DNA of 64,000 bases, from assembly GCA_038210655.1 (NCBI GenBank), contig JBBQWM010000009.1, positions 84,438 through 148,437 of the forward strand. Reading direction: 5' to 3'. The DNA comes from 54-19 sp038210655. GTDB lineage: Bacteria; Chloroflexota; Chloroflexia; Chloroheliales; Chloroheliaceae. Under the pieces are notes generated by a model. The model saw only the letters and a program-made list of their open reading frames with translations, made no database searches and was not told where the DNA came from. Below, one piece after another: positions 53,714 to 62,507 of the stretch (positions are counted from its first letter, which is position 1; each line of letters begins with the position of its first letter). The translations under genes and the position numbers were made by a program.

Positions 53714-55333
53714 TTACTTCAGGCTCTTGACATAGGCCGTAACGTCTTCTAGCTGCTGTTCGTTGATCTGCTCGGTGGTGTAAGCAGGCATCTGGCCCTT
53801 GCCATTACGAACATTGTTTTTGATGTAGGCTTCGTCGCGAGTAGTAGCGGCCAGTTTTGGCCCGATCCCGGCGCTACGACCATTAGCCGGATGGCAGCTA
53901 ACGCAGGCATTCGCTTGGAACACTTTCAAACCGGCGGCAGGATCGCCTTTGCCAGCCGCAACCGGGGCGGCCCCCCCACTTGCCGCGGTGGTCGCTGCCG
54001 CTGCTGCCGCTGTAGTCGCCGTAGCACCGCTACTTCCAGTGGCAGCGGGTACGGTCGCAGCGGCTGCCGTACCACCACTGGCCGAAGCACTCTTGTTCAA
54101 GTCGTTGACGGCAAAGACGGTCAGGGCGATTATCGCCGCGAAGATTGCCACCATTGTCAGGGTGGTCCAGGGACGGTTGAGCGGGTTACGTTTTGGCCCT
54201 CGGTCGAGAATGGGTACCGCAAAGAGCAAGATTACCAGAACAGTGGGTATGATAACCCCGCCTATCGCATCCCCCGCTATCTTAAACACCCCCAAATCTA
54301 CTTCGCTGGGGAAGAGCTTGAGGAATTGGAACAAGAACAGGAAGTACCACTCTGGCTGCGGCGGAATCTGGACGACTTTACCATCCTTGAGAATCTCTTC
54401 GCCCTTGTTATTTTGCAAGACACTGACCGGGTTGTTGGTATTGACCGGGTTGGAACTTTCGACCGGCCAGAAGATAGTTGCCAGCACAATTAAGACTACT
54501 ACCGCAAGCGAGACGACCGCATCTTTGAAAATGATGTAGGGGAAGAAGGCTTTGCCGGTCTTTTTGCCGCTGACGCTGGAGCTTTCAAAGAATTCACCCG
54601 AAAACTGCTCTTTCGTGGGCGATTTGGGCATGCCACTGATCCCTATTTTAATAATAAGGAATAGGTGAACGCCGATTAAGCCCGCCGTTATAGCCGGTAA
54701 CAACAACACGTGGATCGCATAAAAGCGGCTGAGAGTGGCTGCACCGAGGGTTGGCCCACCTCGTAAAACGTTGGAGACGGCATCCCCCAAAAGCGGAGCC
54801 GAACCGCCAATCTGCACCCCCACCTGGGTCGCCCAATACGCCCGGTTGTCCCAGGGTAGTAGATAGCCGGTAAATGAGAAGCCCAACACCATCAACAAAA
54901 TAAACACGCCCGTAAACCAGGTTAGTTCGCGGGGATACTTGTACGACCCCATGAAGAAGACCCGTAGCATGTGCAGCACTACCACGATCACCATCATGTT
55001 AGCGCCCCAATGGTGGAAGCCCCGGATCCAAAATCCAAAATCCCCAATCCCTTCCCCGGTAGTGTGGCGCAGACTTTGGAGGGCCTCGTTGCTGAGTAGT
55101 TCAGGCGGACAAGGGTTCAGCCCGTTTTGAAGGCAGACGGAGGCAGTCGAAGGGGTGTAACCCATCGCCAGGAATATACCGCTCGCGGCCTGGATAATAA
55201 ATACTGTCAGGCTGGCGCTGCCCAGCGTAAAAAACCAGTTGACACTTTTGGGGAGCCGCCGGTATAGTACGTAGTCCAGGGCCGGTTTGATCCCGGTACG
55301 CTCGTCTACCCACTCGTAAACTCGGTTTGCCAT
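53714..55333 (-). CDS. cytochrome b6/subunit IV/cytochrome c fusion of a quinol:cytochrome c reductase
   Basis: A 539-residue membrane protein in three parts. Residues about 1-235 are cytochrome b6-like, with heme ligands in FHHWGANM...LHMLR and FYAIHVLLLPAI...GVHLF. About 240-400 is subunit-IV-like, with the quinol-site P-E-W-Y (PPQPEWYFLFLF). After a Ala/Thr-rich linker (about 415-455) comes a cytochrome c with CVSCH and a Met in GQMPAY. The position of the Cys that binds the extra heme in b6f complexes is Thr (VNWFFTLGS). It sits 47 bp downstream of the Rieske gene. It passes electrons from menaquinol to a soluble carrier. Confidence 0.93.
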   Translation of the reverse strand: MANRVYEWVDERTGIKPALDYVLYRRLPKSVNWFFTLGSASLTVFIIQAASGIFLAMGYTPSTASVCLQNGLNPCPPELLSNEALQSLRHTTGEGIGDFGFWIRGFHHWGANMMVIVVVLHMLRVFFMGSYKYPRELTWFTGVFILLMVLGFSFTGYLLPWDNRAYWATQVGVQIGGSAPLLGDAVSNVLRGGPTLGAATLSRFYAIHVLLLPAITAGLIGVHLFLIIKIGISGMPKSPTKEQFSGEFFESSSVSGKKTGKAFFPYIIFKDAVVSLAVVVLIVLATIFWPVESSNPVNTNNPVSVLQNNKGEEILKDGKVVQIPPQPEWYFLFLFQFLKLFPSEVDLGVFKIAGDAIGGVIIPTVLVILLFAVPILDRGPKRNPLNRPWTTLTMVAIFAAIIALTVFAVNDLNKSASASGGTAAAATVPAATGSSGATATTAAAAAATTAASGGAAPVAAGKGDPAAGLKVFQANACVSCHPANGRSAGIGPKLAATTRDEAYIKNNVRNGKGQMPAYTTEQINEQQLEDVTAYVKSLK

Positions 55334-55380
55334 CTCTCTATCCTTCTAATGTTATATTCACCCGCTAGGGATATACGCCT

Positions 55381-55965
55381 CTAGCTTGCCGTCGCTCCAA
55401 ATACGTTAATCGCCAGCTTACCATCTTTTAATTCAACTTTGTAAGAGGGTAAGGGTTTTGGCGCAACCGCCAGATTTTTACCGTTCTGGTCAAAAATGCT
55501 ACCATGACAGAAGCAGTAAAATTTATCTTTGGCGGCGGGTGGGGCGGCAGGCGGGTTATAAAAAATCGAACAGCCCAGGTGAGTACAGGTCGAGTCCAAT
55601 ACGAGGAAATCTTCCGGGTTGGCGGCGTTGGGTTTCAAAGCCCGGATAAAGACTTTTTTAGTACCGTCCACCTCTTTAAAGGTATCGATATACTTGTAAT
55701 CGGTCTGGACTTCTTTAAAAGCAGTTTGATTGGCAAAATCGGCGGGAGCGCCCAAAGGGGCCAGTACTTTGCTCGAATCCGAGGCTTTAAAGGCTGGATT
55801 AATAAAATATAGAACAGTAGGCACCCCAATTGCGATAGTTACCGCTCCGGCTACCCCATAAATGCCCCATTTGAGAAATTGGCGGCGGGTATAAGTCGGG
55901 TCTTTTTCGGCTAAATCCAGATCACTTTCACTTGAGGTTACTTCCTGGTTCTCCATAAGAGCCAT
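55381..55965 (-). CDS. Rieske iron-sulfur protein of the quinol:cytochrome c reductase
   Basis: A 194-residue protein. An N-terminal Tat-like signal YTRRQFLKWGIYGVAG anchors it in the membrane. The [2Fe-2S] site is intact, CTHLGC and CFCHGS, with the Cys/His pairs. A Pro/Ala insert (NPPAAPPAAKD) sits between the two cluster motifs. ATG 55965 has AGAAGGAG upstream. It is the upstream gene of the operon with the cytochrome b/c fusion; no other subunit is near. Confidence 0.95.
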   Translation of the reverse strand: MALMENQEVTSSESDLDLAEKDPTYTRRQFLKWGIYGVAGAVTIAIGVPTVLYFINPAFKASDSSKVLAPLGAPADFANQTAFKEVQTDYKYIDTFKEVDGTKKVFIRALKPNAANPEDFLVLDSTCTHLGCSIFYNPPAAPPAAKDKFYCFCHGSIFDQNGKNLAVAPKPLPSYKVELKDGKLAINVFGATAS

Positions 55966-56382
55966 CGTCGGTCTCCTTCTAGTTTCGGAGCAGTTGCCGC
56001 TTCGCAACTAATTGAGAGTAGCGCGAAACGCAGTCAAATAGATTGAACACCATTTGCTTAAATAAGTTGCTAAAGCTCTACAAGCCTTTAACACTTATTT
56101 ATCCACATACATACACTTCTTAAAAAAAAGTTATGAACTTCCTTAACAAGTATTATAAGCCTCTGGCCCCAATTTGTCATCTCGCATTAAGATAACCAAT
56201 GCGAGTACATTGTGTAAATTTTTGCAATCTTTGACAAAACTTCTATAGCATACTTGTTATCGAATAACGTTGGCCTATTTTGCGGAACTTTAGTGGGCTG
56301 AATATAGCTTATTGCAATCTTATTTGCAAGCTCCTTGCGTTAAGATTTCGGTTAGACAAATTTGGGCCAGCCTTGTATGATG

Positions 56383-56576
56383 CAGAAGGCAGAATGGGGG
56401 AGTTATAACACAGATGAACACGGATAAACAATACAGAATAGAGAATGCAGAATGCAGAATATAAAATGCAGATAGAGAAGTAAGCGCGAAGCATGTATTG
56501 TAATCGTAAATCGTAAATCGTAAATCGTAAATCGTAAATCGCGGCCTCGCCCCCTCAGGGGGTAAATCGTAAATTC
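56383..56576. repeat. heptamer repeats TGCAGAA and TCGTAAA
   Basis: Two blocks: GAATGCAGAATGCAGAAT (about 56441-56459) and then TAAATCG/TCGTAAA tandem units from about 56502 to 56573, broken by GCCTCGCCCCCTCAGGGGG. A very similar double block lies near 63.14-63.27 kb. The rest of the 55966-56602 gap is AT-rich and must hold the promoters of the Rieske and M28 genes; I see no palindromic operator. Confidence 0.78.
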
Positions 56577-56602
56577 TTCTGATTTGTAGTAAAAGGAATT
56601 TT

Positions 56603-58486
56603 ATGTTAAGACAGCTATTAGTCAAATGGCCGGGGTTGGCCCTGTCGCTTTTGTTGGGGAATTTGTGGCTGATGGCCCTAAACCCTGTCAGTGCCGCTTC
56701 GGTCGTGGCCGCTCCAGAGGTAGCCGCTTCCAATGCTACCACTACCCTTCAGGATATGCTGGTGCGGGTGTCGAGCGAGAGGTTGGTCAAACAAATCGAG
56801 GCGCTGTCCAAAACCTCACGTTGTTTGGTCGATCCGGGCCACGAGCAAGCTGCCGCTTACATTGTAAATGAGCTAAAGGCACTCGGTTATACCCCGGTCG
56901 TCCAGAGTTTTCAGCCTCAAGGGGTACGCAGCCCTAACCCGCTCCAAAATATCATCGTCCGCAAGCCGGGCGCTAACCCCCAAACGACTCATCTTTTGGC
57001 GGCCCATTGGGATAGCAGCCCGGTACGCCTTTTTCCACCCGTTTGCAATGGGCTGGCCCCCGGAGCCAACGATAACGCTAGTGGTGCTGCCACTCTTTTA
57101 GAAGTAGCCCGCCTGTTGGCCCGTGATTATGCCACTTTCCAGGATGACATCGAGTTGGCCTGGTTTGATGGCGAGGAATTTGGCTTTTTGGGTAGCCAGT
57201 ATTTTGTCAATCATTGGGTCGGCGACCGGACAGTCAACCCTGGCAGCTTGCCACTTGGCGCGGTGCTAAATTTGGATATGGTCGGGGTCAGTATCGGCAA
57301 AGCCAAAGGCGAGGTCTGGGCCGTCGCGCAGGGCGATCCTTCGATAGCGCTGGCAAAAGAGAGCGCGACCCTCAGCAAAAATTACTTGCCGGAGGTGCGT
57401 TATGGCGTTTACACGATTGGTGATAAGTTTCCGGCCTATCGTGACCCAAACCGTAATAGCGACCAGCGTTCTTTTTGGGATAGCGGGTTGGGTACGGCAA
57501 TCTTCCTGACCGAAGATGTCGCCGACATTGTGGGCGGAGACTCGCGCTGGCATACCCCCGGCGATACCCTTTACAACCCGGACGGCAGTTTGCGGCTTGA
57601 CCCGGCCCTGTTAGCCGACTCGACGCGGGTGGCCCTTTTGATAATAGCGAGTAAAGCCGGAATTGGCCCCGGTCGCTATTTCCGCTCGATTGATTTGCCC
57701 TTTGAGCAGAATTGGAGTCGGGCTGACCGCCCGGTGCAACTATCGAGCGAGGGCGGGCCAAGTGCCGGACGGGGTTGGCTCTGGGGGCCGCAGCCCAATC
57801 TGAGCCGCAACGAGTCTTACGAGCAGGCTATTGGTGGTTCGCGCAAGGTGGTCTATTTTGATAAGGCTCGCATGGAGTTGACCAACCCGTCCAGTGAGCG
57901 CGTTACCAATGGTCTGTTAGTGACAGAAATGACGACCGGGCGAGTACAAACTGGGGACAACCGTTTTGAGGCGCTCGGCCCCGCTAGTGTGCCGGTCGCA
58001 GGCGACTCGAACGAAAGCGGGCAGAACGACAATAGTCCGACCTACACCAGCTTTAAAGGGTTAGTGGAGGCCGGGCCGGGCTTCGACGCGACCGGCTACG
58101 CCGTTACTGCCAGCCTGAGCAAAGCGGGCCAACTTAGCCGTAACGACGCGCTTGGCAAATATGCCCGCAACCGCTTCTATGTCGCGGATACAGGCCATAA
58201 TATCCCGGATGTTTTTTGGGATTGGTTCGGCAGTACTGGCCGCATCTACGATCCGGCGGCGGACGAATATCGGAGCGGGCCGGTCGTCGATTGGCTCTCG
58301 GCGGTTGGGTTGCCCCTAACCGAGCCATACTGGGTACGCGCTAAAGTCGGTGGGGTCGAAAAAGACGTGTTGGTACAGCTTTTCCAGCGTCGCATCCTGA
58401 CCTACACCCCTTCTAACGCCCCCGAATGGCGGGTCGAGATGGGCAATGTTGGGCAGCATTATCTCGCCTGGCGTTATAGTCAATAA
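56603..58486 (+). CDS. secreted M28 family metallopeptidase
   Basis: A 627-residue exported protein with a signal peptide (LALSLLLGNLWLMALNPVSAAS). The M28 zinc ligands are AAHWD, GANDNASGAATLLEV and FDGEEFGFLGSQYF, with a late His in RWHTPGD. The C-terminal ~220 residues hold a module (FYVADTGHNIPDVFWDWFGS...) of a type I associate with exported Chloroflexota proteins and probably help binding. AAAGGAA precedes the ATG. Role: nutrient aminopeptidase activity (inference). Confidence 0.88.
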   Translation: MLRQLLVKWPGLALSLLLGNLWLMALNPVSAASVVAAPEVAASNATTTLQDMLVRVSSERLVKQIEALSKTSRCLVDPGHEQAAAYIVNELKALGYTPVVQSFQPQGVRSPNPLQNIIVRKPGANPQTTHLLAAHWDSSPVRLFPPVCNGLAPGANDNASGAATLLEVARLLARDYATFQDDIELAWFDGEEFGFLGSQYFVNHWVGDRTVNPGSLPLGAVLNLDMVGVSIGKAKGEVWAVAQGDPSIALAKESATLSKNYLPEVRYGVYTIGDKFPAYRDPNRNSDQRSFWDSGLGTAIFLTEDVADIVGGDSRWHTPGDTLYNPDGSLRLDPALLADSTRVALLIIASKAGIGPGRYFRSIDLPFEQNWSRADRPVQLSSEGGPSAGRGWLWGPQPNLSRNESYEQAIGGSRKVVYFDKARMELTNPSSERVTNGLLVTEMTTGRVQTGDNRFEALGPASVPVAGDSNESGQNDNSPTYTSFKGLVEAGPGFDATGYAVTASLSKAGQLSRNDALGKYARNRFYVADTGHNIPDVFWDWFGSTGRIYDPAADEYRSGPVVDWLSAVGLPLTEPYWVRAKVGGVEKDVLVQLFQRRILTYTPSNAPEWRVEMGNVGQHYLAWRYSQ

Positions 58487-58510
58487 GTATTTAATTCAAG
58501 AGCAATCTAA

Positions 58511-59596
58511 TCAAGCTATGTAAGAAGCAGTTTTGCCAGACCATTCTCGATGTTCGCGCTGGCGGATAAGGTCTAGTATGCCTGGATCGTCGGTGAATTG
58601 GGGGTCAAGGGCTTTAAGAAAATCGACCAGCGAGGAAGTCGTGACACCCGCTTCCAGGCTTTTGACTACCGTAGCATTGTGCGCGTGCAGCTTATTAAAG
58701 GTTTGAGGAACTCGTTCGGCCACTCCCTCTGCAATAGCTTCGAGAGAAACACCGCTTTTAAGAGACAGGGTTATAAATTTCTTTGCCTCATTAATTTCGG
58801 TTGCGCCTTCTGCTATTATCTTATCCGTCTTCTCTTGACTCGCAGTATCATTTTTCACCGGGTCTTTGGTTCGGTAAGAACCGCTTTCGGTAATCACGCT
58901 GTTACCGGTGAAACCCTCTATATGTACCACTATTAAACCACGTGACTTATCCCTAATTTCCTGAGCCAGGGCTTCTGCAAAACTTGCGTTAAGCTTCGGT
59001 ACAAAGAGTCCACCTTTACACGCACCCAGCACTATTTTAGTGCCGGTTTGTAGGTTCTGATTTAATAACAATACGGCTAACTCTTTCGGACTCTTATGGG
59101 CTACCGTTCCATCACCCCCATGCGAGGTTAGATAAAGAGTTTCATTCAGTTTCATTGAACCAAAGTCAGCATTATCAATATGTACCACCGCATGATCGGG
59201 GTAGCGTTCTTTCAGCTTGCTAACCTCATAAAATCTACCTACATCTGGGTTGGAAGGGTTTATAGGGTCAAGAATACAGATCATCCTCTGTATCACAGTT
59301 CGATTAGAACTAGCTTGGCTAGTATTGGTTTCGGGTTTGACTGGTTTTGAGCTTTTTTGGTTAAGCAAGCGTTGAACCACATGGTTGCCCACTGTGCGCT
59401 GGAGAGCCAAAATATTAGCCGAGGTAAGAGGGTGATTACTATTGAGCCTGGATATTTTAGGGAGATCAGCCAGCGAAATCGGCTGAAATATAACCGCTTC
59501 AGTAGCGCTTTGCATACCCTTGTAAGTAATACTTTCTTCCTGCCCTGGTTTGGTGGCGTGTTTTGCTTTAGGAACAATCTGACTATTTCGCTTCAT
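58511..59596 (-). CDS. putative clan-CD cysteine-protease-like effector with VGNHVVQRLL tag
   Basis: A 361-residue protein. Residues 62-78 (ILALQRTVGNHVVQRLL) match the LQR-x-VGN-x-x-VQRLL motif found in proteins associated with contractile injection systems (eCIS) and other exported toxins. The middle has LYLTSHGGDG (His159) and KIVLGACKGGL (Cys193), the His/Cys layout of clan-CD proteases such as the MARTX CPD (C80). The C-terminal ~120 residues are helical and unrecognised. No signal peptide, immunity gene or eCIS structural gene lies nearby. Function as effector is inference. Confidence 0.62.
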   Translation of the reverse strand: MKRNSQIVPKAKHATKPGQEESITYKGMQSATEAVIFQPISLADLPKISRLNSNHPLTSANILALQRTVGNHVVQRLLNQKSSKPVKPETNTSQASSNRTVIQRMICILDPINPSNPDVGRFYEVSKLKERYPDHAVVHIDNADFGSMKLNETLYLTSHGGDGTVAHKSPKELAVLLLNQNLQTGTKIVLGACKGGLFVPKLNASFAEALAQEIRDKSRGLIVVHIEGFTGNSVITESGSYRTKDPVKNDTASQEKTDKIIAEGATEINEAKKFITLSLKSGVSLEAIAEGVAERVPQTFNKLHAHNATVVKSLEAGVTTSSLVDFLKALDPQFTDDPGILDLIRQREHREWSGKTASYIA

Positions 59597-59755
59597 TTAT
59601 AGCCTCGATCCTGTTTCCCAAAAGTGCTAGGGATATTGCAGCCTGAAAAAGCGATGCTTGTAATTCGGTGAATTGTTTAATCTAAAACTATCTTAGCTTA
59701 CACTATTACCCCTGTCAAGACAAAAAGTCCTATTTATTACACACGGCTAATGTGT

Positions 59756-60916
59756 TTAGGCTTCGTAGCCTACGATCCAAACCATTTGTTTAAGCTGAAT
59801 TTGGGGTGGCAGCTTTTTTAAGAAGAAGTTGCGGGCGCGGCAAATCAGCGGATTTTGTAACTGCCCGATCCTGCCGATTTGCCGGGCCTGCCGGGTGACT
59901 TTGGCGGTGCGGGCGCTCCGGCGCTGGTCGTACAGGCGTAGGGCAGGGGCTATTTCAGGCGCTTGCCGCAAACAATCCGCCAGCACTACCGCATCCTCGA
60001 TAGCCTGACAAGCCCCCTGGCCCAGGTTGGGGGTCATCGGGTGGGCGGCATCCCCCAGCAACGTAACGCGCCCCTGGCTCCACTGTTTTAACGGCGGTCG
60101 GTCGTAAATATCGTTACGCAAGATTGCACTCTCATCGGTCGCGGCTATCACCGCTTCAATCGGTTTCGCCCAATCTCGGTAATACTCTAGCAGTTCGCTT
60201 TGGCGACCCTCCGGCTTATCCTGTCCGCCTTGCGGCGCATTTTTGGCTGCGAACCAGTAGACCCGCCCCCGACCGATATGGGTCAGGCCGAAACGTTGAC
60301 CCTGCCCCCAGTATTCGGTGCCGACACCCAGCGGGAAAAGGGCCGACTCGAATTTTGTAACCCCGCGCCAGGCGGTGTACCCGGCATAGACGGGCTTGGT
60401 CTCGCCCCACAACTGCCCCCGGATAGCCGAACGTAACCCATCCGCCCCGATCAGGATGTCGGCCTGGGCTTCCCGTCCATCGGCAAAGCAGGCTTTTACG
60501 CCTTGCGCGGTTTGCTCGAAGCCGGTACATTTGGCCCCCAACTCTAGTACACCCTCACCCAGAGCTTGCAAAAGCACGGCTTGTAGATCGGCCCGGTGGA
60601 TAGCGATATGGGCTGCCCCGTAGTTCTTCACCAGTTCTGCCGAAGCGATCTCGCTCAAGAGTTGGCCCTGCCCGGTGCGGAACTCCCCCACCGTTCCCAA
60701 TGCACTGACCGCCAGTACTGCTTCGTCCAGCCCAATCTTTTGTAGAGCTTTGATCGCGTTAGCCCAGAGCGAAATCCCGGCCCCGATTTCACCCATCTCC
60801 GAGGCCCGTTCAAAAACCCTGGCCTTGATGCCAACCTGATTTAGTGCTATCGCGGCGCATAATCCGCCAATCCCCCCACCGATAATGATGGCGCTTCGCC
60901 CGCTATGTAAATTCAT
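59756..60916 (-). CDS. FAD-dependent aromatic-type monooxygenase
   Basis: A 386-residue class A flavoprotein monooxygenase. IIIGGGIGGLCAAIAL is the FAD motif, DILIGADGLRSAIR the DG motif, and VTLLGDAAHPMTPNLGQGACQAIEDAVVLAD the GD motif. It resembles salicylate hydroxylase or zeaxanthin epoxidase. ATG 60916 is preferred to the TTG upstream. It lies 31 bp downstream of a membrane-protein gene, probably co-transcribed. Confidence 0.9.
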   Translation of the reverse strand: MNLHSGRSAIIIGGGIGGLCAAIALNQVGIKARVFERASEMGEIGAGISLWANAIKALQKIGLDEAVLAVSALGTVGEFRTGQGQLLSEIASAELVKNYGAAHIAIHRADLQAVLLQALGEGVLELGAKCTGFEQTAQGVKACFADGREAQADILIGADGLRSAIRGQLWGETKPVYAGYTAWRGVTKFESALFPLGVGTEYWGQGQRFGLTHIGRGRVYWFAAKNAPQGGQDKPEGRQSELLEYYRDWAKPIEAVIAATDESAILRNDIYDRPPLKQWSQGRVTLLGDAAHPMTPNLGQGACQAIEDAVVLADCLRQAPEIAPALRLYDQRRSARTAKVTRQARQIGRIGQLQNPLICRARNFFLKKLPPQIQLKQMVWIVGYEA

Positions 60917-60947
60917 CAACAATCTCTACCTTTGCTTAACCCTGTGC

Positions 60948-61838
60948 TTAAATAGGAGGCCGGGCGCGTTGTGTGCCGGTTAGCGGCATTCTCTGGCGCT
61001 GCTCAACCAGCATGGTCAGTCCGGCCAAAACTACAGTTGTAAGAGCCAGCCCCACGAAAAGGGTCAGAGCTATATTGGTTTCGAGAATTGGCGCATTGCC
61101 CCGGCTTTTGCCCATATCCTCACTATGCAGTAGCGGTAGGAGAGCCAAGATTAGTCCGCTCGGTATGGCCTGCCAGAAGATCGGGCGGGTACGTACCCAA
61201 TCGCCATCCCACAAAGCCCAGGCGTAAGCCAGCGCCAGGGTGCTAAACCAGACCGCCAAAATCCGCCCGACCAATGGAGTCAACCCCCAGGGCCAGAAAT
61301 TATTCACGATAGTCGGGTCGATAAAAAGACCCAACCCGGTCGCCGTCGAGACCAGCAACCCAAAAATAGCCGTCCCGCGTGCTATTGGCGAAAGCGGCAC
61401 TTGAACCGTCAACCGCCCACCGTGCGCTCGTTCTTGCCAGAAGAAAATCACCGGGGCGGCTGCAAACAAAATCAGGTACATCGAAAGCCAATAGACCAGA
61501 TGATACCAGGGATGTTCCAGGAATTTTGAAAGATGAAAGAAAGTCACCAGCGTGGCGGCAATCGAAAAAGGAGTAATCACGACCATTGTAATCCGCGCCC
61601 TGGCCCAATTCGGTTGCAAAAAGCCCAGCACCACCAGCAAGATCGCGTCCAAATACATCACCCCCAAAAGCCGGGCGCTTGCGTCAGGGGTGATTGTCCA
61701 GACAAACCAGTCTTTGGTCTGGCCTGCGAGTAGTATTAAGACGATAAAAGCCGGAACCCCGTTTGCCATCAAGACTAGATATACAAATTTAACCCAGGGC
61801 GAAAGACCGCTCTTCCACCAGCTAACCAATCTATCCAT
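60948..61838 (-). CDS. polytopic membrane protein, unknown function
   Basis: A 296-residue protein with about eight hydrophobic segments, for instance FIVLILLAG, YLDAILLVVLGFL, LSMYLILFAAAPVIFFW and ALTLFVGLALTTVVLAGL. No transport or enzyme motif is recognised. CAGGAGAATG precedes the ATG. It is upstream of the FAD monooxygenase gene and divergent from a TetR gene; a link to the TetR regulon is possible. Confidence 0.7.
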   Translation of the reverse strand: MDRLVSWWKSGLSPWVKFVYLVLMANGVPAFIVLILLAGQTKDWFVWTITPDASARLLGVMYLDAILLVVLGFLQPNWARARITMVVITPFSIAATLVTFFHLSKFLEHPWYHLVYWLSMYLILFAAAPVIFFWQERAHGGRLTVQVPLSPIARGTAIFGLLVSTATGLGLFIDPTIVNNFWPWGLTPLVGRILAVWFSTLALAYAWALWDGDWVRTRPIFWQAIPSGLILALLPLLHSEDMGKSRGNAPILETNIALTLFVGLALTTVVLAGLTMLVEQRQRMPLTGTQRARPPI

Positions 61839-62222
61839 ACATTCTCCTGCCAGCCTACCGAGCAGGTTCGCAATATGCGTCGGTCAGGCTTTTGGTCTAT
61901 TTGCTGTTTGACTTACTGCTCAAAATTAAGGTTATACTTACACACGAGGTCAGGAAGCGGGAAAGCCTCTCGCTCTGAAAAATAAATTCCCATACTTCAG
62001 GGTTGTCTGGTTGCCGGGGTAGACAGACGTTTGTTTAGCAAAATCAGCCTAAATAACGTTTCATCTAATAGAAAATATAGCATAGGGGGTTAGTCCCGTC
62101 AACGCAGCCGCCTCGTGTCCTATCGTTCTTTAATCCTTGCGTTCAAAACCAATTTTGAGTCCAAGCTGGACTGTACCGATTATAAGCTTTTGAGGCCAGA
62201 GTTTCTACTAGGGAATCCTATA

Positions 62223-62444
62223 GGTATGCAATTTTACACTTTCTAAGTCGAAAAGTGTACGTCAGTTTTTGCACAGGTTCAAACAATAAGAACGGGTGAT
62301 CGTGAAAACCTAGACCCAAATTACCAAAATATATATGAGAAATTTTTTCGTAGAAAAATTTCTCATATATCCAAATCTAGTGTTGAGGGTGATAGAACCT
62401 GGCTGAGATGCAAAACTGACTCTCACTCTAAGTCGAAAGACGGA
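62223..62444. repeat. nested inverted repeats in the 61839-62507 gap
   Basis: The centre is a perfect 17-bp inverted repeat (62331-62347 and 62354-62370, ATATATGAGAAATTTTT with a 6-nt loop). Around it GTCAGTTTTTGCACAGGTTC (about 62261-62280) faces GAACCTGGCTGAGATGCAAA (about 62395-62414), an imperfect inverted pair, and CTAAGTCGAAA occurs on both sides (about 62244 and 62429). It looks like a small non-autonomous element. The 61839-62222 part holds only unassigned sequence. Confidence 0.6.
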
Positions 62445-62493
62445 TTGACGATAGGGTTGCTTGTGTTAAAATTATTCTGACCGGTCAGAATAA
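62445..62493 (+). promoter_or_regulatory. promoter and palindromic operator of the tetR gene
   Basis: TTGACG (62445-62450) and TAAAAT (62467-62472), 16 bp apart, form a sigma-70-type promoter. A perfect 22-bp palindrome (62472-62493, core TTCTGACCGGTCAGAA) lies just after the -10. Its end is 14 bp before the TetR start codon, a position expected for autoregulation. Confidence 0.78.
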
Positions 62494-62507
62494 ATTGGGA
62501 GAACACC

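Noticed and set aside
53949..54539. Plus-strand ORFs inside the cytochrome b/c gene
   Set aside because: They are shadows of the Ala/Thr/Gly linker and the membrane segments of the real gene.
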